Of a stretch of DNA of 64,000 nucleotides, positions 12,001 through 25,330 are shown piece after piece. The position numbers were made by a program, and so were the translations under genes. The stretch comes from Phyto melanocephala. Taxonomy: Eukaryota; Arthropoda; Insecta; Diptera; Rhinophoridae. The stretch is taken from positions 145,764,223 to 145,828,222 of the forward strand of contig OW799233.1 in the NCBI GenBank assembly GCA_941918925.1, read 5' to 3'. Below the pieces are notes generated by a model, which saw only the letters and a program-made list of their open reading frames with translations, searched no databases and was not told the origin of the DNA. Numbering within the stretch: the stretch's first letter is position 1; the number at the start of each line of letters is the position of its first letter.

Positions 12001-15000
12001 AGATTTTAATTAATTTATTTACGATATAAGTCTTTACCCATTTTCAATTTTATACCATTTGTGATTTTCAATTTAATTTAATATTCACTTTTTGTATATA
12101 TTTAAGTTTTAATTCACGATATTACGTTATAGCAAAATAAACGAAAATTATTATATATAGGTTAAATAAGAAATAGGTTTAAAAGACACATTAGTTTTTT
12201 CTTTTAAATGTTTTAAGAAAAATTTTAAATATTTAAATAGTTACATCATATTTCGTTTTAGTAAGCCTTTAGTATGATTTCTGGCTACGAGGCCAGGATC
12301 ACATGGATTCGTTACCCTGACAGAACTTTCTTTATTAAGTAGGGTAATGATGATACCACTTTATGAACACCTTCAAGTAATTTTGTAAAGAAACGTTGGG
12401 TTGTAAGTTTAGTGTCCCTTCTTGATTTGCAATATACACTAAATCCGGTAATTTTCATGGAAAGGTTAGGGAGAATGAATTGGAACAATGTGGTGACTTT
12501 CACCAAATTTCTAGGAGAATATATGGAACATTTTTTTTCAAATGCTTATTTAAATTAATAATTACATTTACCTTTCCTGTTAATAAGTTTCAAAAATGGT
12601 GAGATTTAAATTTTACTTTTGAAGCTTTTCACTTTAATTTAAACTCTTTTGGTTTTAATTTTAATTTTTTTATCCACTTAAACTTTCCACTGATCTATGT
12701 AAATAGGTAGGCAACTGATCTTTTCGGCTTTATATTAATAAATGAATGATAGAAAAAGCGTATTTCTTTATTTTAGTTACATACTTGCCCTTGTGTACAA
12801 ACTAATTTCAACGGGATTAACATTCTTTTAAAATCGATTCATTTGACTCAATTTAACTGGCAGCTAAAAACAAAAAAAATTATAAAACCAAAACCCAAGT
12901 ACAAAAATGTGCAAGTTGCTCATTAACTCTCACTATATAGAATTCTCCTGTGATGTATATGTATGTAGGATGTAGAACTATAAATACAAGTTAGGGTTTT
13001 CAGTATGTGATGTGAAAAGGATTACAATTTTTATTTTACTACTAATAATTGGGGATTTTTAAAAGTTTGAATTTTATTTTTTTTTTCTGTTTTACGTAAA
13101 ATCGCAACACTGAAAGCATTATATGCTTGTTGCTGGTAATTTTAATTTAAATTTTTTTTTTGTAAAAGCACAATATAATTTTATATGTATTTTTTTATTT
13201 TTTTTTATTTTACTAAAAACTTTTAAACAAATAAACTTTTTTAGGGTAAATTTCAAGAGCGCTGATTATTATTTGCAATAAAATTAATCCCGGTTTATAG
13301 AAAAATAAGCTACAAAAAGCTATACAAGTAACAATATCAAACATTTGTTAAAATATCCAGAGCACAAAGGGTATTAATACAAAAAAAAATTATCGTTACA
13401 CAGATTATAAGAATTGAAGAAAAAGCCTTATTTGATAGGTAGGCACTAAAGTAACGTGTTTCATGACATAATGTTATTCGAAAATCTACATTTACGCACT
13501 GTTATATTAAGTATAAAATATACTAAACGAAACACTTTGTGATTTCGAAACAATTTTTGCAAAAAACACATTTTTTTACCGCCCGCTTAAACTGTGTCAT
13601 TGTGTTTAGGGGCTAGTATTTTTTTTATTTTTTTTAATGCAAAAATATTTCCATACAATCTAGTTATCCATAACATTGCATAAAATTGTTTGTCCATAAA
13701 TACATACGCTAAAATGTCGAACTTTTGATTTTTTCATTTTTACATGCAAATTATATATGCACGTATAATTATATTTAGTATGTCCAATGACTGTTAAGTT
13801 CGGTAACTAACTGCTATATTAACAGTTACTGTTAACAAGCTGTTATGTTTTACCTGTCGCGGTTTTAGGATTTTAGTGCCCCTCTCTTACAACCTAAGTC
13901 ATTTTAAAACTACAAATATATGTGTACTTAAAAGAATGGCAGATATAACAAAGTTTTTTTTATTTATTATTTTTTTAAACAGTGTTTCTATTCAGTCTTA
14001 GATATTTCAGTATTTTTAACTTTTTATATGCACTTGATTTTCCAGTCAATCACATTGTTCAGTGAATTTGTTTGTGAAAATATGCACATCGTATTGCAAA
14101 AGTAAACAAACTTTTGTTGATATTATAAGTTAACTATGTTTATTTTATTATTACGTATACATTACTACCTCGCTAAAAACTATTTATTACAATGAATATG
14201 GTGCACACTTTGTGATCTATAAAGTGAATATGATCAAAAAAATTATAGCGAATTTTCTTATATACCGAGAGAAAAATTCTTTATGACACTGATAATATGT
14301 AAGCAGTTTTTTGTTGTTATATCTTTTAACACGCATATTATTGCAAAATCTCTTTTCTATACAATTTTTGATTATACAGGCAATTATATTTAGGTATCTT
14401 TGAATATTTTCCTAAATTTTGTTTATTTATTCGTAACACAAGCTTAAGTGTAACAATAAAAGATTCAGGGATACAATACCCACGCATCTTGCCTATGCAT
14501 ACACTAAATTACAGAGCATACATAAATATTTATTTAAAATTATACCACTATGTTAGTCCGAAACGAGCGATAGAAAGAAAGAGAGAGGGAGTTTTACCAA
14601 AATGTAAACAAAAACACATGCGAATGTTATTTAAATTTTGCGGTTTAAAAGGCTTTAATTGTGTTTGATGCGGTAATATTCAGTGGACTTGATGCACAAA
14701 AATTGAGAAAAAAAACATTAAAAAAGTAATCAATTGAATATTTTTTTTTTAACTGATCAGTAAAATTGTATTAATTAAAAATAAAAAATAGAAAAACAAA
14801 TGTTATTTTTAGCTAAAAATGTATTATAAAAACGTTTCATATACAAGTATTATTATTTATATATCTTGTATTTGTTTTTAAATATGTTTTAGCTTAAAAA
14901 CTTAAAATGGTTTTAAAAAAATCTGCAAAAATGTTAACTTAAATTTTAACATTGTTGTTTGTATACGGTTTTAATATTTTGCTATTTTTTATACAAAATG

Positions 15001-15401
15001 TAGAATGCAGATTAGAAAAACTCTTAAAATATTTAAAGGGGATATTTGCTAATAGATTTGAAAAAAACTTCAACAAATAGTGTATTTAATTAAATATTGT
15101 AATAAAATTAATTTAAATGATAGAAATTGCATATTATACAATATTTTTAATAATTAGCTAAAAAAATAAGTTTTTTAATGTAAAGAAACTTAAAATTCAA
15201 TATTAAGGTGGTGAGTATTTGAATTTTTTTTTTAATTTAATAGAAAATAGGTTAAGAATTGAAATAAACACATAAGTATATTAAAAAAATAAATATATTA
15301 TAGAACATGGTCACATGTAGAAAGGCTCTAACTCAAATAGTTGTAACTGTACAGGAGAAGGTAAAAGTGTATTAGAAACTGTATTATCATAATACAATTT
15401 G
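9037..15401. other. AT-rich non-coding stretch with simple repeats
   Basis: No gene is recognisable. It holds an AATTT tandem repeat (11821-11862), several oligo-T tracts and a patch of more even composition at 12270-12500 that gives an unrecognised 64-codon minus frame. A possible 12-nt minus-strand microexon near 11071-11082 is described among the findings. Confidence 0.55.
11821..11862. repeat. AATTT tandem microsatellite
   Basis: About eight copies of a 5-base AATTT unit, with one T-to-C change near the right end. It is ordinary simple sequence in AT-rich DNA. Confidence 0.9.
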
Positions 15402-17003
15402 TATACCCTTCACAGTGAGTGTAAGGGTATTTATAGGTTTGTCATTCCGTGTGAAATTTTTACAATTTTCATTTCCAACCCCGTAAAGTATATATTTTCT
15501 GAAGTCACTTAAAAAACTATAAGCATTAAAAATATAAATATATATTTAATATATTTGGTAAATTAAAAGATATCCTAAGTTCATTTGTTTTGAATTGAAA
15601 ATATGAAAATAGATGACTGGTTTGATTAAACCTCCTGTATTCTTTTTTAAATCTTAATTAGCACGTTCTTCTAGACATTTTGAATTTCATTAGGTTTTTT
15701 GTGCCAAAAATAATAAACTACAAACAGATTGACATAGTCCTGAGCAAACATCCATTGCTGATGGCGGTGATTTGTGAACAAGATGATTAAGTAAAAACTA
15801 GTTTTCTACCATATCAGAGGTTCTTAAAAAATTGTTAATACTTGTTCGAAATCTCCCAAAAATGTAATAATGTTTTTTAAATTTTATTAAAACTTTTTAA
15901 AAATGTATTATTTTGTAAGTATCTTTTTTTCAGTTATACGACTTATATTCAAATCATTGTTGGGAATGTGGGAAACTAATGACTTTTCTCATTTCCTAGA
16001 ACTCTAATTTTGTATTTTTTTATTTATACATGAAACAATTTATTAAGGCGTATTACTATTTTTGACCTATATATTTGCCATTTTATTTGAATGATATCTT
16101 GGATTTTATAGTTTTCAAAGCTTACTGTGTTTTGCTCATTAAAAACTTTTATTTGATACAAATATTGACCTTTGCGGTTGTCTGGGAGCTAAAAAATTGA
16201 TTTTTATACCCTTCACAGTGAGTGTAAGGGTATTTATAGGTTTGTCATTCCGTGTGAAATATCTACAATTTTCTTTTCCGACCCCGTAAAGTATATATTT
16301 TCTGAAGTCACTTAAGAAAAATGTAAACATTAAAAATATATATATTTAATATATTTGGTAAATTAAGAGATATCCTAAGTTCATTTGTTTTAAATTGAAA
16401 ATATGAAAATAAATGACTGTTTTGATTAAACCTCCTGTATTCTTTTTTAAATCTTAATTAGCACGTTCTTCTCGACATTTTGAATTTCATTAGGTTTTTT
16501 GTGCCAAAAATAATAAACTACAAACAGATTGACATAGTCCTGAGCAAACATCTATTGCTGATGACGGTGATTTGTGAACTAGATGATTAAGTAAAAACTA
16601 GTTTTCTACCATATCAGAGGTTCTTAAAAAATTTTAAATACTTGTTCGAAATCTCCCAAAAATGTAATAATGTTTTTTAAATTTTATTAAAACTTTTTAA
16701 AATGTATTATTTTTTAAGTATCTTTTTTTCAGTTATACGACTTATGTTCAAACCATTGTTGGGAATGTGGGAAACTAATGACTTTTTTCATTTCCTAAAA
16801 CTATAATTTTGTATTTTTTTATTTATACATGAAACAATTTATTAAGGCGTATTACTGTTTTTGACCTATGTATTTGCCATTTTATTTGAATGATATTTTG
16901 GATTTTATAGTTTTCAAAGCTTACTGTATTTTGCTCATTAAAAACTTTTACTTGATACAAATATTGACCTTTACGGTTGTCTGGGAGCTGAAAAATTGAT
17001 TTT
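15402..17003 (+). repeat. Two tandem ~800-bp direct repeats
   Basis: Unit 1 (15402-16204, 803 bp) and unit 2 (16205-17003, 799 bp) can be aligned end to end with only scattered substitutions and short indels, for example CACGTTCTTCTAGACATTTT against CACGTTCTTCTCGACATTTT. Both end at the same point (TGGGAGCT-AAAAATTGATTTT) immediately before the next head. Confidence 0.9.
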
Positions 17004-17739
17004 TATACCCTTCACACAGTGAAAAAGGATATATATAGGTTTGTCATTCCGTGAGAAATATCTACAATTTTCATTTCCGACCCCATAAAGTATATATTTT
17101 CTGAAAGCTTATGGATAGGGGAGTCGATTAAGCTCAACTTTTTGAAGCCCCCCGACATCGCTTGGACCCGGATGAGGTATTAAAATATCAGAAATATTCG
17201 GGAGTAGATTGGTATTGAAAATCAAAAATATCGGTACATAAACAACTGAGATATGAGCAAAAACCCATGACCACCTCGATTTTTTTTTCACAAAAACAAC
17301 ATTACAAAAACAACATACATACATAAAAACGTGAATACTGGTTACAGAAAACGTGGAATCGAATCCCAGCTGAGCCAAAAAATTTTTTTTTTATTATTTT
17401 TTTATATTTTTTTTTAAAATTTTTTTTTATTTTTTTTTATTTTTTATTTAATATATCTATTATTTATATTTTTATTATTTTTTTAAAATTTTTTTTGTTT
17501 TATATTTATTATATATATTTTAATTATTTGCTTTAATGTTTTTTTTTAATTTTTTTTAATTTTTTTAATTTTTTTTTTTTTTCGTTTTTTTAACATATAT
17601 ACGCAAATGGGATGTTTTTATATATGTATGTACGTATTTCATATGGGATGAATGGTGATACAAACTACTGTTATTGCATGACTACACGTTGTGAAGGGCA
17701 TATAAGATTCGGCACGGCCGAATATAGCGCTCTTACTTG
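15402..17739 (+). mobile_element. Helentron-like element, subfamily B, with three heads and one tail
   Basis: The head motif TATACCCTTCAC followed by a partly complementary TGTAAGGGTAT starts at 15402, 16205 and (decayed) 17004. Each head is followed by the shared text TTTGTCATTCCGTG and CCGTAAAGTATATATTTTCT, with small changes. A single tail occurs: GTGAAGGGCATA, AAGATTCGGCACGGCCGAAT (perfect 7-bp hairpin with 3-nt loop), ATAGCGCTCTTACTTG, then T. The GTGAAGGG box is the inverted complement of the head CCCTTCAC. Only the third unit reaches the tail; it carries a different interior (17105-17380) and a T-rich run (17380-17600). No transposase or helicase is present. The minus-strand 89-codon frame at 17109-17378 lies in repeat sequence and is not a gene. 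Confidence 0.7.
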
Positions 17740-18594
17740 TCTATTTTGTTAACTTTGTTAACACAAATCTGTTTTAAACAGATTTGTTAGTTCTTCTAAG
17801 AAATCATTTTCAAGGCTACGACTTGCAATTTCGTGTCACCAGCGTGTCAAAAAAATATTTAATAGCTTGTAAAACTTAATAAATTTAAAAATAAAAAAAA
17901 TTATTTTTAAGTTAGTTTTTCCCTAACACTTTTCTATCTAACATTACGAATATCTCCAGAAAAGTGCCATATCCATAGATAGTAAGAAACTCCTCATCCT
18001 AGGACTGAAAAATTTAAATTTTTGTTCTAAAAATGTGGGAGAAAATAGAATCAGGCGCTCCTTTTTTTGCTCATACTTATCACAGAAAGTTATATATGAA
18101 TCATGTTATGATTGAAAATGTAAATTTTTGCAGCATGTGGGGGCTTCTTAAAGTTTAATTCAACCAACACGCGGACAGACAAACATTTCTCATTTATTTC
18201 CCCCGTTCACAAGCTTTTAGAAAATGTATACAATAAGGAAATTAATATTTTAGAAATAATAAATGAATTGACAAAGCCATAAGCATCACAGATAAAGGGT
18301 AGAATAATGATTAAACGTCTTTGCCTTTTACACTAGTAGATTCTCCCTCTCTGTCTTTTGTTAGAAAGTGCACATCTCTCGCTTTCATGGCACATTTAAT
18401 TTTCTTTACTGCGTTAAAATTGTTATATGTGAACCACAACTGAAAAAGTAATCCGTGAAGTTATTACTAAAAATTAATATTTTCTTGAGAAATATCATTA
18501 TCTGGTAATAGATATAAAGTTTATTTGACGAAACCATTAAATTTCATAAAATTTGTTATTATTTATTTATTTAATAATTTTATTTAATGTTTAA
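17740..18594. other. AT-rich spacer between two Helentron-like elements
   Basis: No gene or clear repeat. A CT-rich patch near 18340-18390 is ordinary. Confidence 0.5.
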
Positions 18595-19555
18595 TATACC
18601 TCTTATAAAAAAGGAGGGGGTATATTCATTTTGCCATTCCGTTTGTAACGCATCGAGATATCCATTTTTGACCCGATAAAGTCATCTAGTTATGTCCGTC
18701 CATGTGTCCATCTCACCGAATGTTGAAAGCACGATAGAGGTCAGACCGAAAAAGCTAGGGAACTCAAATTTTGCAACAGTATTTCTTATACACAAGGTAT
18801 TGAATATTAGGAAGAGAGTTATAGCTCATAATGTAAGAGGAGGTAAAAAAAATCATATCCGTCCAACATTGAATAAAATGCAATTGTGTCCAAACTCACT
18901 AACGTACAGCCATGAAATTTCGAATGTATATTTCCTGACACACCCAATTTTACACTCTCCTCCCATATAACGATTTATCTCAAATTCATATATTTTTCTC
19001 TAAAAAGAAAGATTTTTGACAAATAAAGGACCATAAATAGAAATATCTGAGTTGTGTTTATTGGCAGAAACTATTTTGACACGCCTACTATAACGCCCAC
19101 TTTTCACGTTATCTACTATAAATGAAATTTAAATGCTCCTTAAACCGACAAAATTACAGGTATGATGATGAAATTTGTTACATATATCCTTCTAGTCAAT
19201 GTCATTGTTATGCCAGAATAACGGTTTATCCTAAGTTTATATAATTTCTCCATGGGGAAAGTTATGGAAAAATAAAAGACTATATTGAAAGAGTTCAGTT
19301 TTATTTATTAGCAGAAACTAATAATAATATTGAAACCCCAACTTTAATACACATTTTTATTGAAAGACTTTTACGAAAAAGTTTTAATAGCATGTCGAGG
19401 TAATACAAAGAAAGTGATACATATTTTAGTATAAAGAGATTTTTTCATTGCGATTTCTGTTATCAACAAAATAATAAATTTTGTGCTATAAAAGTACATA
19501 AAATTGGTGGTGGGTATAAAAAATTCGGCACTGCCGAAAATAATGCTTTTACTTG
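18595..19555 (+). mobile_element. Helentron-like element, subfamily A, shortened copy
   Basis: It begins TATACCTC with an imperfect partner GGAGGGGGTATA. It carries the subfamily A text (GCCATTCCGTTTGTAACGCA, TATGTCCGTCCATGTG, GAAAGCACGATAGAGGTC, CGCCTACTATAACGCCCAC) and ends with GGTGGTGGGTATA, a decayed hairpin AATTCGGCACTGCCGAAA and CTTTTACTTG followed by T. It is about 960 bp against 1716 bp for the full copy, so it has internal deletions. The 92-codon frame at 18692-18970 is chance coding within the repeat. Confidence 0.8.
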
Positions 19556-21360
19556 TTTTTTGTATATTAAACCGTTAGTGTTTCTTTTTATAACAGCTTC
19601 TTAGTTGTATATGGGTCTTAGGATTTCTTAGACACCCAATGTTACAAATCAGTATTTCCTCCATAGATTCATTTTTTGAATGATAAGTAGCATATATTTT
19701 TAAATAAATAATTATAATTATTTCCAGTTTTTATTACAGCTTAGTTTTTTTATTGTATTGTAAGTAAAATTAAGCATATTTTAATGTCTGTATGCACATG
19801 TACACTTACATCATTTACATACATATATATTATAATTGCCATATTTATATAATTTGCTTAAATTGCAAAATGTTTCCAAAATATCGCTGTTGTTCATTGG
19901 AAAATGTTTACACATATTTAAAACTTTTAAAAATCATAACAGTATTACGATACAACATGACAGCCTAAGTTAAATTGAGCAAAATAAATATTTTGCATAT
20001 ACATATAACATATACGTAAATTCTTCTTACACAAAAATTAATCACTGATAACACAATAATACCCTTCGACAAAACTGTTAGTAATACACCAAATACTCAA
20101 TTTAGCATTATAACACATTAAGTATAATAAAAACAGCCATTACCATAATCTAACTTAATGCACAACAATTCAGAAAAAAAAATAGAATTTTAATGCTCAA
20201 TAACAAAAAGTATTTCGTTTATCTGGAAAATAATACACAATATAATAAGAATAATATAAACAGAAGAGAACAAAAAATACAAAAAAAAAACGTAATTTTT
20301 TTTAAATATTACTACTGATATAGCTGATGTTGTTGCTTGTATGTGTCTGCGTATAATGTTGGTAGTAACATAAAGCTTGGGACAATATAAATAATAATAA
20401 AAAGTCAACGAAATAAATATTGACTTGTGATTCAACAATTAAAGTAATGTAACAACACTCCATTCCAGCTCCTAATTTATTTATTGATTCCATTTTAATT
20501 TATGTAAACAGAAAATATAAAAATAACAAAAATAATATTCAAGTTCCAATACAATAACATTTGACCACTTGCGACAGACAAAACTAAAAAGGGAGCAACT
20601 TTTTTTAAAAAATTTCTTGAAAAAAAAAGAAAATGAAGTGCTGTTTTCTTTGGAAAAGAGAATGCTTCTACACCGTTTTTAGATACAATCGTATTTTAAG
20701 TGCAGAATACGATTATTGCTTTTGAGAAACTTACCATTGCTTATAGTATTATATATACTGGAGTATTTATTTATGGTTTAAGTCATGTAAGAATACCTGA
20801 TATTCCTTGTAACGCTACTTTTTGTAGGGTTATACATAACTTTTATTCGAGGTCGCTGCAAGAATTTTTAACACTACCTTTCCTATTTTTTTATTTTTTC
20901 CTTTATTATTCGACTTTAATATTACAAGAAGTTCCTAATTTTTTTACGTCACAATTTACATATTAAACATTAGGCGAAATGTTTCATGAACTAATGTAAT
21001 ATTTAAGTGTATTGAAACAGATATTACTTTTAAAATTTAAATTAAAATACCATTGATTATTGTTTGCAATAAAGGAACCTCAGTTTATTTAAAGTATAAA
21101 AAACATGTTTGTAAAAAGGTATAAACGTGAAAATGAAAAGGTTATTTTTTAAGAGGTATAGAATTTTTAAATCGAATAAGATCAGGATAGGTTTTTTAAA
21201 TTAACATGAAATTTTTTTTATTCGAAAGACAATATTCTGGCATTATAATTTACACATAATTACTAAAAAATTACCACAAAAACTGTTTCCAATGTTGTCT
21301 TATATTGAGTTAAAATTTTATAAGATCTTTTCTAATATCTGTGGCCGTATATTGGCGAAA
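19556..21360. other. AT-rich non-coding stretch, no gene seen
   Basis: Only AT-rich, low-complexity DNA. The overlapping minus frames at 20190-20493 are hydrophobic by composition only and have no recognisable domain. Confidence 0.55.
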
Positions 21361-21900
21361 ACCCGGTGAATGTTGCCTTCAGTTGTTTCGGGCCTCTCGC
21401 CGATACAAGATTAGATATGATTTCTGAAAAATGAACGCCACGGCTGGCTCGGACGTTGTCTAATCTGCAGGTTAAATTTCGGACAACTTTTTCCATCGTT
21501 TGTGTCCGTATATCAGTGACATCACATATGTATCTCTATAGAAAATAGTCAAGCGACAGTGAATCGCATGATCTTGGAGTCCAGTTTACAGTCCAAAACG
21601 TTTGCGGTTGGCAAACGTTTTTTTCAATAGATCAATTGTGACACGAGCTGTCTGACATATTGCATTGTTTTGCTGAAGCCGCAGATCCTGCACATATTGG
21701 TTTTTCAACAGAATTATGGCACTATAGTGTTCACCATTGACTGCTGCGTTCTGACCAGTATCATTTTAATCACTGAAAATACGGAAGATTCTTTATTGAC
21801 GTATCCATTCAAACAAAAGTGAACATCATCTCTAAACAAAATTCGCTTATGAAAATCTGGATCAACGTCACTTTTTTTTGGGCTTGTTCACCAAATCTTC
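21361..21900 (-). pseudogene. Tc1/mariner-superfamily transposase relic
   Basis: The minus strand reads RFGEQAQKK, then LFRDDVHFCLNGYVNKE (usual form D-E-x-H-F with NG-x-VNKQ), VNGEHYSAII, then LQQNNAICQTARVTIDLL (usual form QQDGAxxHTAR with the second catalytic aspartate), and finally YVMSLIYGHKRWKKL. This order matches the C-terminal half of an insect IS630/Tc1/mariner-type DDE transposase that I know as a common repeat but cannot name precisely. Several stops are present and the D of the QQDGA block is changed to N, so it is dead. Neither terminal repeats nor TA duplications were found. Confidence 0.75.
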
Positions 21901-22113
21901 GCCTTTTAATTCATGCATCACCCTATTTATGTTGATATGGCAAACCAAACTAAAAACAGTAAATCACTTAACAGCTGACAAAATGGCCGCAGTTCAAAAG
22001 TGTTGTAAACTTAAAGTTCTATGCCCCTACAAAAAACATCCGTCGAAGATATGTTGTTGCCTTTCTAACTATTTAATATTGTGTCAATCATAATAAAAGG
22101 GTATGCCAACATT

Positions 22114-22133
22114 TGGTGTGTGTGTGTGTGTGT
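22114..22133. repeat. Short GT microsatellite
   Basis: An alternating G-T run of about 20 bases between the transposase relic and the LINE relic. Confidence 0.8.
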
Positions 22134-22384
22134 TCAATCATTGAAGCTAATAAAATACTCTATTATGACCATATTAACTATGTTGTACCAAGTGAAACTA
22201 CAGGATGTAGTATCGGTTTGTATACAAAGATATTGTCACATTCAAAATGCTAAAAGATTAATATTATATTCTGGCATTTCTACAAGACATACTACCAATT
22301 ATAAATTATATTAAAAATTAAATTATTTTTTATTTTATTAATTCTAATTTACTTATGTTGTATATGTTTCAGTTGTTTCTGTAA

Positions 22385-22880
22385 GGAGCGTAGGGCCTAA
22401 AAATTAATAGTTTAATCTCGATTTGTTCAGCGATGGTTTTAACTGCCTACAGCTTTTTTACAAATTTGATGCTATGACTGAATTAGGGATTTCATTCGAT
22501 CGCTGTTCTGGCCATATCTGTGATCGGTTTTCTTATGATATGACCACTGCAGTTCCATTTTCGCCTTCGTATTTCAATAGTTATGAGGAATTAAACCAAT
22601 TTGATATTATTTGTTTTGATATCAAAGTTTGTTGTTTGATATGGATTGTGACCAAAAGTCTCGTAGGATTCTTTTAACGAATTTGTTTAGAAAAACTTTC
22701 GGAGCATGCATATCATAAGGGGCCAAATTAATGAGAGAGAGTTGAAGACTTCCATATTTTATTAAGCTTGAGTTTCCTTTCTTATTCTACTGGCAATATC
22801 TGCACCCGGACCTCCTGATGTAATGACAGCTCCGAGGTAGCAAATCAAACTAACCTCCTCCAGAAGCACATTATCTATTT
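22385..22880 (-). pseudogene. Non-LTR retrotransposon (LINE), C-terminal reverse transcriptase relic
   Basis: The minus strand reads LLEEVSLICYLGAVITSGG, GADIASRIRKE, then KVFLNKFVKRILRDFW, and after a frame change RRKWN-GHIIRKP followed by sequence ending about 22385. This is the typical end of an RTE/CR1-like LINE ORF2: the FxYLGSxxTxxGG block, DIxxRIxKA, a segment around LRxFWP and the KWxWIGHxLRK block, which lies after the reverse transcriptase fingers and palm. Frameshifts and stops interrupt it. The clade is inferred from these motifs by memory and needs an alignment. No 3' tail or target-site duplication was identified. Confidence 0.65.
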
Positions 22881-24670
22881 GATTTACTTACCACTATAAA
22901 TTCACTACAATAAAGTGAATATGTAAAAATTATACAAAGCCTATAAACTAATCCCTAATATTACAATAATCATTTTTTAACCCGTCATGACATCAAATAA
23001 GGCAACAAGATTTAAAAAAAAAATACAAAAATCCTGTTGCTTATAATTTTTGTATTTATAGAACTTCTGTGCAAAAAAAAGCATATCTGTAAATCCACTT
23101 ACTGAATATTTGGATGTGTTTAACCTTTTTTTCAACATTTACATACAATACACACAGCAAATATAAAGCACTCTCCAACAAAACACACACATTTATTAAA
23201 TTGTATACTCAAAACTTTAAATACCCTTCTATTGAATTTGACAATATTATTGTGATTGTGCACGTACCAAATAATAAAGGTTTCAGGGTGTCTTTTATTC
23301 AACTTTTTTTTATTGTTCCCTCCGCAAGTACATGTGTGTGGCTTAAACCCATTTTTATTTCTTTGTTTGGCCCTTTATTCTTGTTCTTTTTTGATGCCAA
23401 ATAACAATGAACAAAATAAAAAAAAAATAAAAAAAGGAAATAATAACCACACCAAATTGTCTAGGTTGTAGGAAAGTTTTCAGATTACCTTTGGAAAGTG
23501 GTGTGGCACATTTTTACACATGCTTCTCAGTCAAAATAGAGGAACAAGCAAACCCTTATTGTATTCAAACACGACGATATTTTATCATCTAGCATGTGAT
23601 ACTAGGTATGTCGAAACATGTGAAAAGTTGCACTTGTTCATAAAATAACAGTTCGGCACCGAAAATAAAAAAAGAAAACGAGCATCAAAGATGAAAGAAA
23701 ATAAAGAATGGGAAAACGAAAAAAAAAAACTTTGCATGTGATATTGAAACACTTGTTATTTCTTGGAAAATGAACTACCTTGCATGCACATCATTCGTCA
23801 GATGCAGTTGAGCGAATAAAAAAAAATTAAAGGAAATAAAAATATACCAAAATAATTGCTGACCCTAGAATCACACCTGAGGCAACTGGTTGTGATAAAG
23901 GACGAAAGTTGAAAATATATAATAAGAAAAACGGGTCAAATGTCTTTAACACTATAAACTCGAATGCATCCTTCTTTACCACATTGAAACGAATAGCATG
24001 CACAGCATGCACAGCCAGCACACCAACACTAACATTATTCAGGTTCTATCGTAGTACATATTTCCTATTGTATTTAATATACACATATGTACCGTTTTAT
24101 ATTGGCTTGAATGTGTGGGTTTAAACATGAACGAAGTTATTGTGAAAAGAGGTAAACGCAGACTGTACCCTATAAAGAATGTCAAATATTTCTATTCGTT
24201 GTTTTCTTGTAAATTAAACATTATATTTTTCTTTTTGTTTAAACTAAAGGAGAAAGGTATGTTTAGTGAATTTGCCAGTTTTACACAAATTAAGAATTTT
24301 TATAAATAAGGAAACAGCTTTGCTATTAAACCGAAAAGTTAAATTATATGACATTGATCTACGAACTATTTAAGCGCTAAAAGAAACTTCATATAAAAAT
24401 ATTGCTGCAAAGTCGAAAAAATATTACTACTAATTCCCGAAAAGAACGTGTTTAATAGAAATTCAATGAATTGCCATATCATTAGTATAATATAAGTAAG
24501 ATCATAATAAACATATGGTGTATTTAAAAGAAGCCCAAAGTATCGTACTGTCATAATTTGACAAAAAATTTAAAATTACCAAAAGGTATTGCATTGATCA
24601 TAGTAAAACTTTTTAAACTTTTTTAAATTTTTTTAAAATTATGTCTTAGAATACCTTTTGAATTTACCAA
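22881..24670. other. AT-rich non-coding stretch, no gene seen
   Basis: Contains poly-A and poly-T tracts and chance open frames at 23114-23471 and 23827-24309. None gives a recognisable domain. Confidence 0.5.
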
Positions 24671-24679
24671 TACTACAAT

Positions 24680-24873
24680 CTTGGTAGTTAGGTAGTATAA
24701 CAGCAGATGTTGTGTAGCTCACTTGGGTACATTATATTGATCCCTTTGGGATACCTGAATAGAATAGAACATGAAAGAAGTGAAAAAGAAGCAGACCAGT
24801 TCAGAGCCTCTAACGGGAATCGAATTCGCAACAACCGCCAGACTACTGACTAGTCCACTGAAGCACCTTTTTG
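24680..24873 (-). mobile_element. tRNA-derived SINE, copy 1, with 9-bp target duplication
   Basis: On the minus strand the element starts GGTGCTTCAGTGGACTAG and has a Pol III B-box-like block GAATTCGATTCCC about 45 nt on, as in tRNA-derived SINEs. It continues with CTGAACTGGTCTGCTTCT, which matches the SINE at 34245-34451 (CTGGACTGGTCTGCTTCT). It is flanked by the direct repeat TACTACAAT at 24671-24679 and 24874-24882, a target-site duplication. Its 3' region differs from that of the other SINE. The length is 194 bp. Confidence 0.8.
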
Positions 24874-24974
24874 TACTACAATTTAAGAGGTGTAAAAAAG
24901 TTGAATAAAAATTAGTTATTTTTGAGATATTAAAAATAATTTTATTTCTGTTAAAAATTAAAATTTATGTCTGG

Positions 24975-25330
24975 CAAGTGACCCTCCTACTAGCTTGGCA
25001 GGCTCCCAAAATTCTGATTTCATTTTTTCAGAAAACTGTTGTCAATGATTGATATCTGAAATTGCTGAACACTTTTGAATTAAAAAAGCTTCACAAAAAT
25101 AATCTAAAGGTGTTAAAGCGTACGACCTTGGTTGCCAATTCATTTATCTTCTACGAGATTCATTGCTTCCCTTGATGGGCGATAAGTGGCACTATCCCGT
25201 TGATACCACATATTAAAGTACGTCGAAATTTTCTATTTTTCGCCACAAATTTCTCCCGGTAGACGTTTTGATTGCCTTTAGGTACTTGAAATTAGGACAC
25301 TCTTTACAATACAATTGGTGAAAAAAGTTT
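24975..25330 (-). pseudogene. Tc1/mariner-superfamily transposase relic
   Basis: Across frames the minus strand reads MWYQRDSATYRPSREAMNL (usual form WxQxDGAxxHTSRxA), then NWQPRSYALTPLDYF (usual form NWPPRSCDLTPLDYFLWG). These blocks hold the second and third acidic catalytic positions of the family and are now altered and out of frame with each other. It is too decayed to place the ends. Confidence 0.65.

Noticed and set aside
12312..12506. 64-codon minus frame in a patch of more even base composition
   Set aside because: Not recognised, no splice-site support, and reads without similarity in the other frames too.
17109..17378. 89-codon minus frame beginning MAQLGFDST
   Set aside because: Lies wholly inside the interior of a Helentron-like repeat and shares no protein family motif; repeat sequence explains it.
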